Source: Nocardioides sp. cx-173 (GTDB taxonomy: Bacteria > Actinomycetota > Actinomycetes > Propionibacteriales > Nocardioidaceae). Taken from it: a DNA stretch of 64,000 nucleotides. The position numbers and the translations under genes were made by a program. Below, piece after piece: positions 1-7,095 of this stretch. The notes under the pieces were generated by a model. That model saw only the letters and a list, made by a program, of their open reading frames with translations. It was not told where the DNA came from and made no database searches. The stretch spans positions 3,970,501 through 4,034,500 of the forward strand of contig NZ_CP088262.1 in assembly GCF_021117365.1 (NCBI RefSeq), given 5' to 3'. The stretch's first letter is position 1; every line of letters starts with the position of its first letter.

Positions 1-235
1 AGACCACGCGGTCGGTGCCGAACTCCGCACCCAGGGCCGCGCTCGCCTCAGCCAGGCGGCGCTCGTGGGTGTCGCCGATCACGAGCCCCGCGGCGCCCTC
101 CTCGAGGACCTTGCGGGCGACCGCGGCGCCGATCCCCGCGCCGGCGGCCGCGGTGACGACCACGGTGCGGCCGGCCAGCAGCCCGTGGCCCGGCACGTAG
201 TCGGGCGCGCTCTGTCCGGGTCGGGCCGAGGTCAT
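1..235 (-). CDS. ipdF: SDR-family 3-hydroxyacyl/oxidoreductase, IpdF-like (partial, N-terminal part only)
   Basis: Reading leftwards from ATG at 235 the frame stays open to the window edge, giving about 78 residues. It shows a Rossmann start, LLAGRTVVVTAAAGAGIG, the TGxxxGIG-type nucleotide-binding loop of short-chain dehydrogenases (AAAGAGIG here), followed by a THERRL segment. From memory this resembles mycobacterial IpdF (Rv3559c) of HIP degradation, which also adjoins fadE30. The start codon overlaps the fadE30 stop (ATGA), so the two are co-translated and should share KstR2 control. The family (SDR) is certain from the motif; the IpdF role is inferred from order and resemblance. The catalytic YxxxK part lies outside the window. 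Confidence 0.75.
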   Translation of the reverse strand, partial: MTSARPGQSAPDYVPGHGLLAGRTVVVTAAAGAGIGAAVARKVLEEGAAGLVIGDTHERRLAEASAALGAEFGTDRVV

Positions 236-1410
236 CCGCGAGGCTCCTTCGGTAGGCCGAGCACCCGCTCGGCGATGATGTTGCGCTGGATCTCGTCGGA
301 GCCGCCGTAGATCGTGTCGGCCCGGCTGAACAGGAACAGCGTCTGCAGGTCCCCCAGACCGTACGGCGCCTCGACGGTGAGTGCCTCCGCGCCGAGGACG
401 TCCATGGCGAGCTCGCCCAGGTCGCGGTGCCACCGGGCCCAGAGCAGCTTGGAGACCGACGCCTCCGGGCCCTGCGAGCCGGCGTCGTACGCGCTCAGCG
501 TGCGCAGCGCGTGGGTGCGCATCACCTCGAGCCCGAGGCGGGCGCGCGCGATGCGGTCGGCGATGACCGGGTCGTCGAAGGCGCCGGTGCGCCGGGCCTC
601 GGCGACCACCCGGTCGAGCTCGCGGCCGAAGCGGACCTGCTGGCCGACCGTGGAGACGCCGCGCTCGTAGCCGAGCGTCGCCATGGCAACACTCCAGCCC
701 TCGCCCGGCTCCCCCACGACCAGCCCCGCCTCGGTCTCGGCACCGTCGAAGAAGACCTCGTTGAACTCCGAGGTCCCGGTCAGCTGCAGGATCGGGCGCA
801 CCTCGACCCCGGGCTGGTCCATCGGCACCAGGAGGTAGGAGAGGCCGCCGTGGCGCTGGGAGCCGGCCTCGGTGCGGGCCACGACGAAGCACCAGTCGGC
901 GACGTGGGCCAGGGAGGTCCAGACCTTCTGCCCGTCCAGCACCCAGCGCTCGCCCTCGAGCCGCGCCCTGGTCCGTACGCCGGCGAGGTCGGAGCCGGCG
1001 CCGGGCTCGGAGTAGCCCTGGCACCACAGCTCGGTCACGTTCACGATGCCGGGCAGGAAGCGGGCGCGCTGCTCGTCGGTGCCGAGCGCGATGAGCGTGG
1101 GACCGAGCAGCTCCTCGCCCAGGTGGTTGACGGTCGCCGGCGCGTCGGCCCGCGCGTACTCCTCGTGGAAGATCACCTGCTGGAAGAGGCTGAGCCCCCG
1201 ACCGCCGTACTGCTCCGGCCAGCCCAGGCAGGTCCACCCCCCGGCCGCGAGGTGCCGGTTCCAGGCGAGCCGCTCCTCGTGGGCCTCGTGCTCGCGCCCC
1301 GACCCGCCCCGCCCCTTGAGCGCGGCGTACTCCCCGACCAGGTTCTCCGCCAGCCAGGTCCGGACCTCCTCGCGGAACGCCTCGTCGGCGGCGGAGTGGG
1401 TCAGGTCCAT
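232..1410 (-). CDS. fadE30: acyl-CoA dehydrogenase FadE30-like
   Basis: A 392-residue acyl-CoA dehydrogenase, expected to make an alpha,beta double bond in a HIP-derived CoA ester. The FAD/substrate stretch QGYSEPGAGSDLAG lies near residue 134, and the C-terminal signature DTIYGGSDEIQRNIIAERVL is complete. The classical catalytic Glu position of the MCAD YEG(T/S) motif is Gly here, as in other steroid-type FadE proteins. I use ATG 1410 rather than the in-frame GTG 1419 because a -10 box TACGGT (1418-1423) lies 7 bases before it and GTG 1419 falls in that box. It is divergent from fadE31 across a KstR2 site and coupled to the downstream ipdF. In M. tuberculosis the fadE30 product works on HIP-CoA; the same role is inferred here. 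Confidence 0.85.
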   Translation of the reverse strand: MDLTHSAADEAFREEVRTWLAENLVGEYAALKGRGGSGREHEAHEERLAWNRHLAAGGWTCLGWPEQYGGRGLSLFQQVIFHEEYARADAPATVNHLGEELLGPTLIALGTDEQRARFLPGIVNVTELWCQGYSEPGAGSDLAGVRTRARLEGERWVLDGQKVWTSLAHVADWCFVVARTEAGSQRHGGLSYLLVPMDQPGVEVRPILQLTGTSEFNEVFFDGAETEAGLVVGEPGEGWSVAMATLGYERGVSTVGQQVRFGRELDRVVAEARRTGAFDDPVIADRIARARLGLEVMRTHALRTLSAYDAGSQGPEASVSKLLWARWHRDLGELAMDVLGAEALTVEAPYGLGDLQTLFLFSRADTIYGGSDEIQRNIIAERVLGLPKEPRG

Positions 1411-1415
1411 GCCTC

Positions 1416-1452
1416 GCACCGTACCAAACCAAGCACTTGTTTGGTACGGTGC
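1416..1452. promoter_or_regulatory. KstR2 operator with mirrored divergent -10 boxes
   Basis: ACCAAGCACTTGTT at 1428-1441 fits the published KstR2 consensus AnCAAGnnCTTGnT at every fixed base. It is enclosed by perfect 13-base arms (1416-1428 and 1440-1452). Each arm carries TACGGT, read outward as a -10 box: 1418-1423 on the minus strand and 1445-1450 on the plus strand. Each lies 7 bases from the ATG of fadE30 or fadE31. One repressor site therefore sits between two mirror-image leaderless promoters and can shut both. Confidence 0.9.
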
Positions 1453-1457
1453 GCAAC

Positions 1458-2636
1458 ATGACCCACCCGGCCCCCGTGGAGCTCACCGAGGCCGAGGAGG
1501 CGTTCCGCGTCGAGGCGCGCGCGTGGCTGGCCGAGCACCGCCCCGGGCGGCTGCCGTCGATGGACACCCCGGACGGCGCAGCCGCGCACCGGGCCTGGGA
1601 GCGGACCCTCGCGGAGGCCCGCTGGTCGGTCGTGGCCTGGCCCGAGGAGTACGGCGGCCGCGACGCGTCGCTGACGGAGTGGGTGCTCTTCGAGGAGGAG
1701 TACTACCGCAGCGGCGCCCCGACCCGGATCGCCCAGAACGGCATCACGCTGCTCTCGCCCCTCCTCTTCAGCCACGGCACCCCCGAGCAGCAGGCCCGCT
1801 ACCTGCCGCCGATGACCGACGGCACCGAGGTCTGGGCCCAGGCGTGGTCCGAGCCCGAGGCCGGCAGCGACCTCGCCGGCATCCGCAGCCGGGCCGAGCG
1901 CGACGACGAGCGCGGCGGCTGGGTGCTGACCGGGCAGAAGACCTGGAGCTCGCGCGCGCCGTTCGCGGACCGCGGCTTCGGGCTGTTCCGCAGCGACCCG
2001 GACGCCGAGCGGCATCGCGGCCTGACCTACTTCCTGTTCCCGCTGGACGCCGAGGGCGTGACCGTGCGGCCGATCGCCCAGCTCGACGGCGACTCCGGCT
2101 TCGCGGAGATCTTCTTCACCGACGTCTTCGTGCCCGACTCCGACGTGCTCGGCGGGGTGGGCGACGGCTGGCGGGTGGCCATGAGCACGGCGGGCAACGA
2201 GCGCGGGCTCTCGCTGCGCGCGCCCGGACGGTTCCTGGCGGCGGCCGACCGGCTGCTGGGGCTGTGGGGCGAGCGGGGCGCGGACGCCCCCCACCTGCGC
2301 GACCGCGTGGTCGACGCCTGGATCGGTGCCCAGGCCTACCGGCTCTACACCTGGGCCACGGTCGACCGGCTGCAGGACGGCGGCGACCTCGGCGCCGACG
2401 GCAGCGTCAACAAGCTCTTCTGGTCCGAGCTCGACGTCGACCTGCACGAGACCGCGCTCGAGCTGCTGGGCCCCGACCAGGAGCTGCGCGGCGACGGAGC
2501 CAGCGGCGCGTGGGCCGACGACTACCTGTTCTCCCTGGGCGGGCCGATCTACGCCGGCACCAACCAGATCCAGCGCAACATCGTCGCGGAGCGCCTGCTC
2601 GGGCTGCCGCGTGGCGATCGGAGGGCCGGCGCATGA
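1458..2636 (+). CDS. fadE31: acyl-CoA dehydrogenase FadE31-like
   Basis: A 392-residue acyl-CoA dehydrogenase with the QAWSEPEAGSDLAG flavin/substrate motif near residue 132 and a C-terminal YAGTNQIQRNIVAERLLG. The MCAD-type Glu before the G(T/S) pair is Ala here. The next two genes, fadE32 and fadE33, are shorter and follow at once. In M. tuberculosis the FadE31 type forms mixed tetramers with FadE32 or FadE33, and this gene order suggests the same. The start is ATG 1458, seven bases after the -10 box TACGGT at 1445-1450; an upstream in-frame TTG lies inside the operator and is rejected. Numbering among the FadE proteins rests on order and length, not on an alignment. Confidence 0.82.
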   Translation: MTHPAPVELTEAEEAFRVEARAWLAEHRPGRLPSMDTPDGAAAHRAWERTLAEARWSVVAWPEEYGGRDASLTEWVLFEEEYYRSGAPTRIAQNGITLLSPLLFSHGTPEQQARYLPPMTDGTEVWAQAWSEPEAGSDLAGIRSRAERDDERGGWVLTGQKTWSSRAPFADRGFGLFRSDPDAERHRGLTYFLFPLDAEGVTVRPIAQLDGDSGFAEIFFTDVFVPDSDVLGGVGDGWRVAMSTAGNERGLSLRAPGRFLAAADRLLGLWGERGADAPHLRDRVVDAWIGAQAYRLYTWATVDRLQDGGDLGADGSVNKLFWSELDVDLHETALELLGPDQELRGDGASGAWADDYLFSLGGPIYAGTNQIQRNIVAERLLGLPRGDRRAGA

Positions 2637-3613
2637 GGTTCGGGCTCTCCGGGGAGCAGCGGGCGTTCGGCGAGGCCGTCGAGTCCCTGCTCTCCGCGGC
2701 CGACGTCACCGCCGCACGGCGCTCCTGGGCGGCCGGCGACCCCGCGGCCGGCCAGGCCCTGTGGGGCCGGCTCGCCGAGCTCGGCGTGGCCGCCCTCGGC
2801 GTCCCCGAGGAGCTCGGCGGCCTCGGCGGCACCCCGCTGGACCGGGTCGTCGCGCTCGACCGGATCGGCTACCACGGGGTCCCCGGCCCGGTGGTCGAGT
2901 CGCTCGCCGTCGCACCCGTGCTCCTGGCCGGCACCGCCGAGAGCGGCCTGCTCGAGCGGGTCGCCGGCGGCGAGGCCCGGGTCACGTTCGCGCTGCCGCC
3001 GCACACGCCGTACGCCCTCGACGCCGACAGCGCCACGCACGTCTTCCTGGCCGCCGCGGGCACCCTGTCGCGGGCGCGCGTGGCGCGCGAGCTGACCTCG
3101 GTCGACCCCGCCCGACGGCTGGCCGAGATCACCGCGACCGATGAGATCGGCGCCCTCGACGAGGCGACGGTCGCCCGCGCCCTGGACCATGCGGCGCTGG
3201 CCACCTCCGCCGTGCTCGTGGGGGCCGGGCAGCGACTGCTCGACGAGGCGGTGACCTACGTGGGGCAGCGCCGCCAGTTCGGCCGGGTCATCGGCGAGTA
3301 CCAGGCGATCAAGCACCTCCTGGCCGACGTGCGGGTGGCCCTCGACTTCGCCCGCCCGCTCCTCCACGGCGCCGCGCTCGAGCTCGGCGGGGGCAGCGCG
3401 GTGGCGTCGCGCGACGTGTCCGCCGCCAAGGTCGCGGCCTCGGACGCCGCCCACCTCGCCGCTCGTACGGCGCTGCAGGTGCACGGCGCCGTCGGCTACA
3501 CCCTCGAGCTCGACCTCAGCCTGTGGCTGCTGCAGGTGCGCGCGCTCCTCGGGGTCTGGGGCACGCCGGGCTTCCACCGGGCCCGCGTCCTCGACCACCT
3601 GACGGGGGTGTGA
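2633..3613 (+). CDS. fadE32: acyl-CoA dehydrogenase FadE32-like (small subunit)
   Basis: This protein of 326 residues begins at an ATGA overlap with the fadE31 stop. It has an N-terminal helical domain (FGLSGEQRAFGEAV) and the C-terminal flavin half, with QRRQFGRVIGEYQAIKHLLA near residue 210 and LQVHGAVGYTLELDLSLWL near residue 282. The middle beta-domain is reduced, so it is about 60 residues shorter than a standard acyl-CoA dehydrogenase, like FadE32 and FadE33 of mycobacteria. Alone it is probably not a full enzyme; partnership with FadE31 is inferred from the family and the overlap. The substrate is presumed to be a ring-opened steroid CoA ester. Confidence 0.8.
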   Translation: MRFGLSGEQRAFGEAVESLLSAADVTAARRSWAAGDPAAGQALWGRLAELGVAALGVPEELGGLGGTPLDRVVALDRIGYHGVPGPVVESLAVAPVLLAGTAESGLLERVAGGEARVTFALPPHTPYALDADSATHVFLAAAGTLSRARVARELTSVDPARRLAEITATDEIGALDEATVARALDHAALATSAVLVGAGQRLLDEAVTYVGQRRQFGRVIGEYQAIKHLLADVRVALDFARPLLHGAALELGGGSAVASRDVSAAKVAASDAAHLAARTALQVHGAVGYTLELDLSLWLLQVRALLGVWGTPGFHRARVLDHLTGV

Positions 3614-3615
3614 CC

Positions 3616-4716
3616 GTGCGCTTCGCCCTCACCCAGGAGCAGGAGGAGCTGGCCGCCGCCGTACGCGGGCTGGTCGAGCGGCGGGCCGGCACCCTGGATC
3701 TGCGCGCCGCCGCGGCCTCCGAGAGGGGCTACGACCAGGAGCTGTGGTCGACCCTCGCGAGCCAGATCGGCGTGGCCGCCCTCGCCGTGCCCGAGGAGTA
3801 CGGCGGCGCCGGCTTCGGGCTGTTCGAGACCCACGTCGTGCTGGAGCAGCTCGGCGCCGCACTGACCCCGTCGCCCCTGCTCGGCTCGGGCGTCCTGGCC
3901 GCCCAGGCGGTCCTCGTCGCGGCCGGTCCCGACGACTGCGCCCGGCTGGTGCCCGGCCTGGCCGAGGGCACCACGATCGGCGCACTCGCCTGGGCCGACC
4001 CGGCCGGACGGTGGCGCACCGACGGCAGCGACGTCACTGCGACCGAGGACGGCGGCTGGACCCTCACCGGCACCGCCACCCTCGTGCTGGACGGCGCGCG
4101 CGCCGACCTGCTGCTGGCGGTGGCCGACACCGGCAGCGGCATGGGGCTGTTCGAGGTGGACCCCGCGGCCGTCGGGGTGACCCGCACGCCGACGCCGGCG
4201 CTGGACCTGACGCTCCAGCTCGCCGAGGTGCGCTTCGAGGAGGCACCGGCGACCGCACTGTCGACCGACGCCGGCGCCGCGCTCGAGCGGTTGCACGCGA
4301 TCGCGGCGGTGGCCGTGACCGCGCTGCAGGTCGGCGGCGCGCAGGCCGCGCTCGACCGCACCGTCGCCCACCTCCAGGAGCGCGAGCAGTTCGGCCGGCC
4401 GCTCGGCTCGTTCCAGGCGCTCAAGCACCGCGTCGCCGACCTGCTGGTCGCCGTCGAGACGGCCCGCTCCATCTCCTGGGCGGGCGCCTGGGCGACCTCG
4501 CGTGACACCCCCGACCTGCTGCTGAAGGCATCCCTGGCGAAGGCCTGGTGCTCCGAGGCGTTCTCCACGGTCGCCGCCGAGGCCGTCCAGCTGCACGGCG
4601 GCATCGCGATCACCTGGGAGCACGACGCGCAGCTGTACCTCAAGCGCGCCCACGCCACCGCCCAGCTCTTCGGGGCCGCGCACGAGCACCGGGCGCGGAT
4701 CCTTCAGGCCCTCTGA
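3616..4716 (+). CDS. fadE33: acyl-CoA dehydrogenase FadE33-like
   Basis: A 366-residue acyl-CoA dehydrogenase starting at GTG 3616, two bases after the fadE32 stop. It opens with RFALTQEQEELAAAVRGLVE, then VAALAVPEEYGGAGFG, and ends with the flavin half: EREQFGRPLGSFQALKHRVA near residue 253 and VQLHGGIAITWEHDAQLYLK near residue 324. It is the last gene of the fadE31-32-33 operon and ends 7 bases before the stop of the convergent SDR gene. It is probably another partner subunit in mixed FadE complexes acting late in HIP breakdown. The exact pairing cannot be read from sequence. Confidence 0.8.
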   Translation: MRFALTQEQEELAAAVRGLVERRAGTLDLRAAAASERGYDQELWSTLASQIGVAALAVPEEYGGAGFGLFETHVVLEQLGAALTPSPLLGSGVLAAQAVLVAAGPDDCARLVPGLAEGTTIGALAWADPAGRWRTDGSDVTATEDGGWTLTGTATLVLDGARADLLLAVADTGSGMGLFEVDPAAVGVTRTPTPALDLTLQLAEVRFEEAPATALSTDAGAALERLHAIAAVAVTALQVGGAQAALDRTVAHLQEREQFGRPLGSFQALKHRVADLLVAVETARSISWAGAWATSRDTPDLLLKASLAKAWCSEAFSTVAAEAVQLHGGIAITWEHDAQLYLKRAHATAQLFGAAHEHRARILQAL

Positions 4717-4723
4717 CCTCGCC

Positions 4724-5461
4724 TCACCACGGGATCGCCCCGTCGTCGTCGAAGAAGCCGCCGCTGGGGCCGTCGTCGGGCAGCGTGGCGAGCCGGATCG
4801 GCGTCGCCGCGCCCTGCTCCGGGCTGCGGTGGCCACGGAAGCCGTTGAAGTCGGTCGCGACGAAGCCGGGGCAGGCGAGGTTGATCAGGACGTTGGTGTC
4901 CGCCAGCTCCTTGGCGTACTGCACCGTCACCGCGTTCAGCATGGTCTTGGACGGCGAGTAGGCCACGGCGATCGGCCCGGAGTCGCGCTCCGGGTCGCTC
5001 TGCCGGGTCAGGGAGCCGACCGTGCTGGACACGTTCACGACCCGCGGCGACGCCGAGCGCCGCAGCAGCGGCAGCAGCGCGTTCGTCACGCGGATGACGC
5101 CCAGCACGTTCGTCTCCAGCGCCTCACGGACCGTGGAGAGGTCGGCCGTGGTCGGGGTCTGGTCCATGCCGCCGGTGACGCCGGCGTTGTTGACGAGCAC
5201 GTCGAGACGTCCCTCCTGCCGCTCGACCAGCCGCGCCGCGGCGGCCACGCTCTCGTCGTCGGTCACGTCGAGCGGGACGCCGAAGGCGTCGACACCCGAG
5301 GCCCGCAGCCTCGTCACGGCCTCCTCGCGTCGTCCCGCGTCGCGGGCGCCCACGACCACCCGGTAGCCGCGGGCGCCCAGTCCCGCGGCGATCTCGTAGC
5401 CGATTCCCTTGTTCGCGCCGGTCACCAGCGCGGTCGTCCTGCCCTGCGTCGTGTCTGTCAT
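4724..5461 (-). CDS. short-chain dehydrogenase, carbonyl-reductase-like
   Basis: A 245-residue classical SDR. It has TGANKGIG (NADPH loop, residues 15-22), LDVTD, NNAG near residue 90, an active-site Ser in NVSSTVG and the YSPSK (YxxxK) pair near residue 167, followed by LACPGFVATD. The arginine-containing VVVGARD after strand 2 suggests NADPH preference. It is divergent from the LysR gene across 68 bases, a common layout in which the LysR protein controls its neighbour. It probably reduces a ketone or aldehyde; the substrate is unknown. It has no KstR2 site of its own and may be an insertion into the steroid locus. Confidence 0.85.
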   Translation of the reverse strand: MTDTTQGRTTALVTGANKGIGYEIAAGLGARGYRVVVGARDAGRREEAVTRLRASGVDAFGVPLDVTDDESVAAAARLVERQEGRLDVLVNNAGVTGGMDQTPTTADLSTVREALETNVLGVIRVTNALLPLLRRSASPRVVNVSSTVGSLTRQSDPERDSGPIAVAYSPSKTMLNAVTVQYAKELADTNVLINLACPGFVATDFNGFRGHRSPEQGAATPIRLATLPDDGPSGGFFDDDGAIPW

Positions 5462-5517
5462 GCCTCGAGCCTGGCCCGCACGGCCTTTCGCTCCAACACC
5501 GATCGGGTGGGCGCCGA

Positions 5518-5523
5518 TATCCT
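5518..5523 (+). promoter_or_regulatory. -10 box of leaderless LysR gene
   Basis: TATCCT lies six bases before ATG 5530. It sits in an imperfect palindrome (ATATCCT with AGGGTAT) that could also serve as a LysR autoregulation site. Confidence 0.45.
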
Positions 5524-5529
5524 CAGGGT

Positions 5530-6405
5530 ATGGATCCCGAGGACGCCGTCGCCGGCCTGGAGACCCGGGAGCTGCGGTACTACGTCGCGGTCGCCGAGGA
5601 GCTGCACTTCGGCCGCGCCGCGGAGCGGCTGGGCATGGCGCAGCCGCCGCTCTCGAGGGCGATCGGCCAGCTCGAGCGCCGGCTCGGGGTCACGCTGCTC
5701 GAGCGCACCAGCCGCCGGGTCGACCTGACCGAGGCCGGCGACGTGCTGCTCCACGAGGCCCGGGCCGCGCTCGATGCCGTCGCGGCCGCCGGCCGCCGGG
5801 CCCGGCGCGCCGCACGGGCGTCGACCGGCGCGCCCTCCGTGGTGCTCGTCGCCAAGGCGGGAGCGTCCAGCGAGCTGCTGGCCAAGCTCCTCGACGCGTA
5901 CGCCGCCGAGCCGGGCGCCGCCACCGTCGACGTGCACCTGTGCGGCCCGGGCGAGCAGGAGCCGCTGCTGCGCGACGGGCGCGCGGACGTCGCCATCCTG
6001 CACCGGCCGTTCGACGCGACCGCCGGGCTCGACTCCGAGGACCTCCTGACCGAGGGCCAGGTGCTCGTCCTGCCCGCGGGCCACCCGCTCAGCCACCGCA
6101 GCGCCATCACCGAGGCCGAGGCCGGCTCGCTGCCCGGGCTGCCCCTGCCCCGGTGGCCACGCCGCGACGGCACCTTCCCCGAGGGCCCCGGCCCGCAGGT
6201 GCGCGACCACACGCAGCTGACCCAGCTCATCGCCCTCGGGCGGGCCTGCGCGATCGTGCCGGAGTCAGGGGTCGCCGGTCTGCGCGGCGACCTGGTCGCC
6301 GTACCGGTGACGGACGCCCCGCTGGTCACGACCGTGATCGCGTGGCCCGCGCACAGCCGCTCGCGCGGCGTGGCCGGTCTGGTGCGGGCTGCCGTGGGCC
6401 GCTAG
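5530..6405 (+). CDS. LysR-family transcriptional regulator
   Basis: A 291-residue LysR protein. The N-terminal winged helix reads LRYYVAVAEELHFGRAAERL, then AQPPLSRAIGQLERRLG (residues 14-60), the usual DNA-binding domain. A linker helix and an effector-binding domain follow. The second lobe looks short, as the total is slightly under the usual 300 residues. It is divergent from the SDR gene, which is its likely target. Its stop overlaps the stop of kstR2 on the other strand. The effector cannot be read from the sequence. The leaderless start at ATG 5530 is set by the -10 box. Confidence 0.9.
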   Translation: MDPEDAVAGLETRELRYYVAVAEELHFGRAAERLGMAQPPLSRAIGQLERRLGVTLLERTSRRVDLTEAGDVLLHEARAALDAVAAAGRRARRAARASTGAPSVVLVAKAGASSELLAKLLDAYAAEPGAATVDVHLCGPGEQEPLLRDGRADVAILHRPFDATAGLDSEDLLTEGQVLVLPAGHPLSHRSAITEAEAGSLPGLPLPRWPRRDGTFPEGPGPQVRDHTQLTQLIALGRACAIVPESGVAGLRGDLVAVPVTDAPLVTTVIAWPAHSRSRGVAGLVRAAVGR

Positions 6406-7028
6406 GGCCTGAGCAGACCGCCGTGGAGCAGCGCGAGGTACTGGTCGGCCACCGACTCGTGCCGGAGTCGCCCGTCCGGGCGGTACCAGCGCACGGTCGC
6501 CCAGACCGCGTCGCGGACGAACCGGTAGACCAGCAGCGGCTCGAGGTCCTCGCGGAAGTCGCCGGAGCGCTGGCCCTCCTCGATGACGCCCAGCCAGATC
6601 CGGTTGACGCGGGCACTGGTCTCGCCGACGAAGCCGAGCTCCGGCAGGGTCGCGATCACGGCGGACTCGTTCTGGTAGAGCGCGACCGCGTCGGGGCTGG
6701 CGTGGATGGTCGCGAAGGCGCTCCGGATGAGCCCGTCCAGGCTCTCGCGCGGCCCGCCGCCGCGCTCGACACTCTCCTCGAAGCCGGCCAGGAGGGTCTG
6801 CATGAAGTCCTGGAGGATCTCCTGCAGCATCGCCTCCTTGGAGTCGAAGTGGTGGTAGAGACTGCCGGAGAGGATCCCCGCCTCGTCGGCGATGTCGCGC
6901 ACGGTCGTCTGCGAGTAGCCCCGGGTCGCGAAGAGCCGCTCCGCGATGCCCAGGAGCTCGGCGCGGCGACTCGAGCCGGCGCCGTTGCCGGCACGGCGGC
7001 GAGGTCGCTCGGCGTCGCTCGGGCTCAT
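6402..7028 (-). CDS. kstR2: TetR-family repressor KstR2 (steroid ring C/D catabolism)
   Basis: This 208-residue TetR repressor closely resembles mycobacterial KstR2 as I remember it: the helix-turn-helix TTVRDIADEAGILSGSLYHH (residues 41-60) and the C-terminal stretch VYRFVRDAVWATVRWYRPDG are nearly the same. KstR2 binds HIP-CoA and releases AnCAAGnnCTTGnT operators; two such sites occur here, at 1428-1441 and 7066-7079. The gene is divergent from fadD3, whose product makes the inducer, so it should sense its own pathway intermediate and control itself. A -10 box TACGGT (7052-7057) precedes it, and a GGAAGGGG ribosome site lies 3 bases before ATG. Confidence 0.92.
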   Translation of the reverse strand: MSPSDAERPRRRAGNGAGSSRRAELLGIAERLFATRGYSQTTVRDIADEAGILSGSLYHHFDSKEAMLQEILQDFMQTLLAGFEESVERGGGPRESLDGLIRSAFATIHASPDAVALYQNESAVIATLPELGFVGETSARVNRIWLGVIEEGQRSGDFREDLEPLLVYRFVRDAVWATVRWYRPDGRLRHESVADQYLALLHGGLLRP

Positions 7029-7051
7029 CGACGACCCCTTCCGATCGGGTT

Positions 7052-7079
7052 ACCGTAGGCTACCAAACAAGCACTTGGT
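7052..7079. promoter_or_regulatory. KstR2 operator between kstR2 and fadD3
   Basis: AACAAGCACTTGGT at 7066-7079 matches AnCAAGnnCTTGnT at every fixed base. The minus-strand -10 TACGGT (7052-7057) for kstR2 and a plus-strand TAGGCT (7056-7061) for fadD3 abut it, so the repressor would cover the fadD3 start of transcription. Confidence 0.88.
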
Positions 7080-7095
7080 CAGTGAGGAGGCCCCC

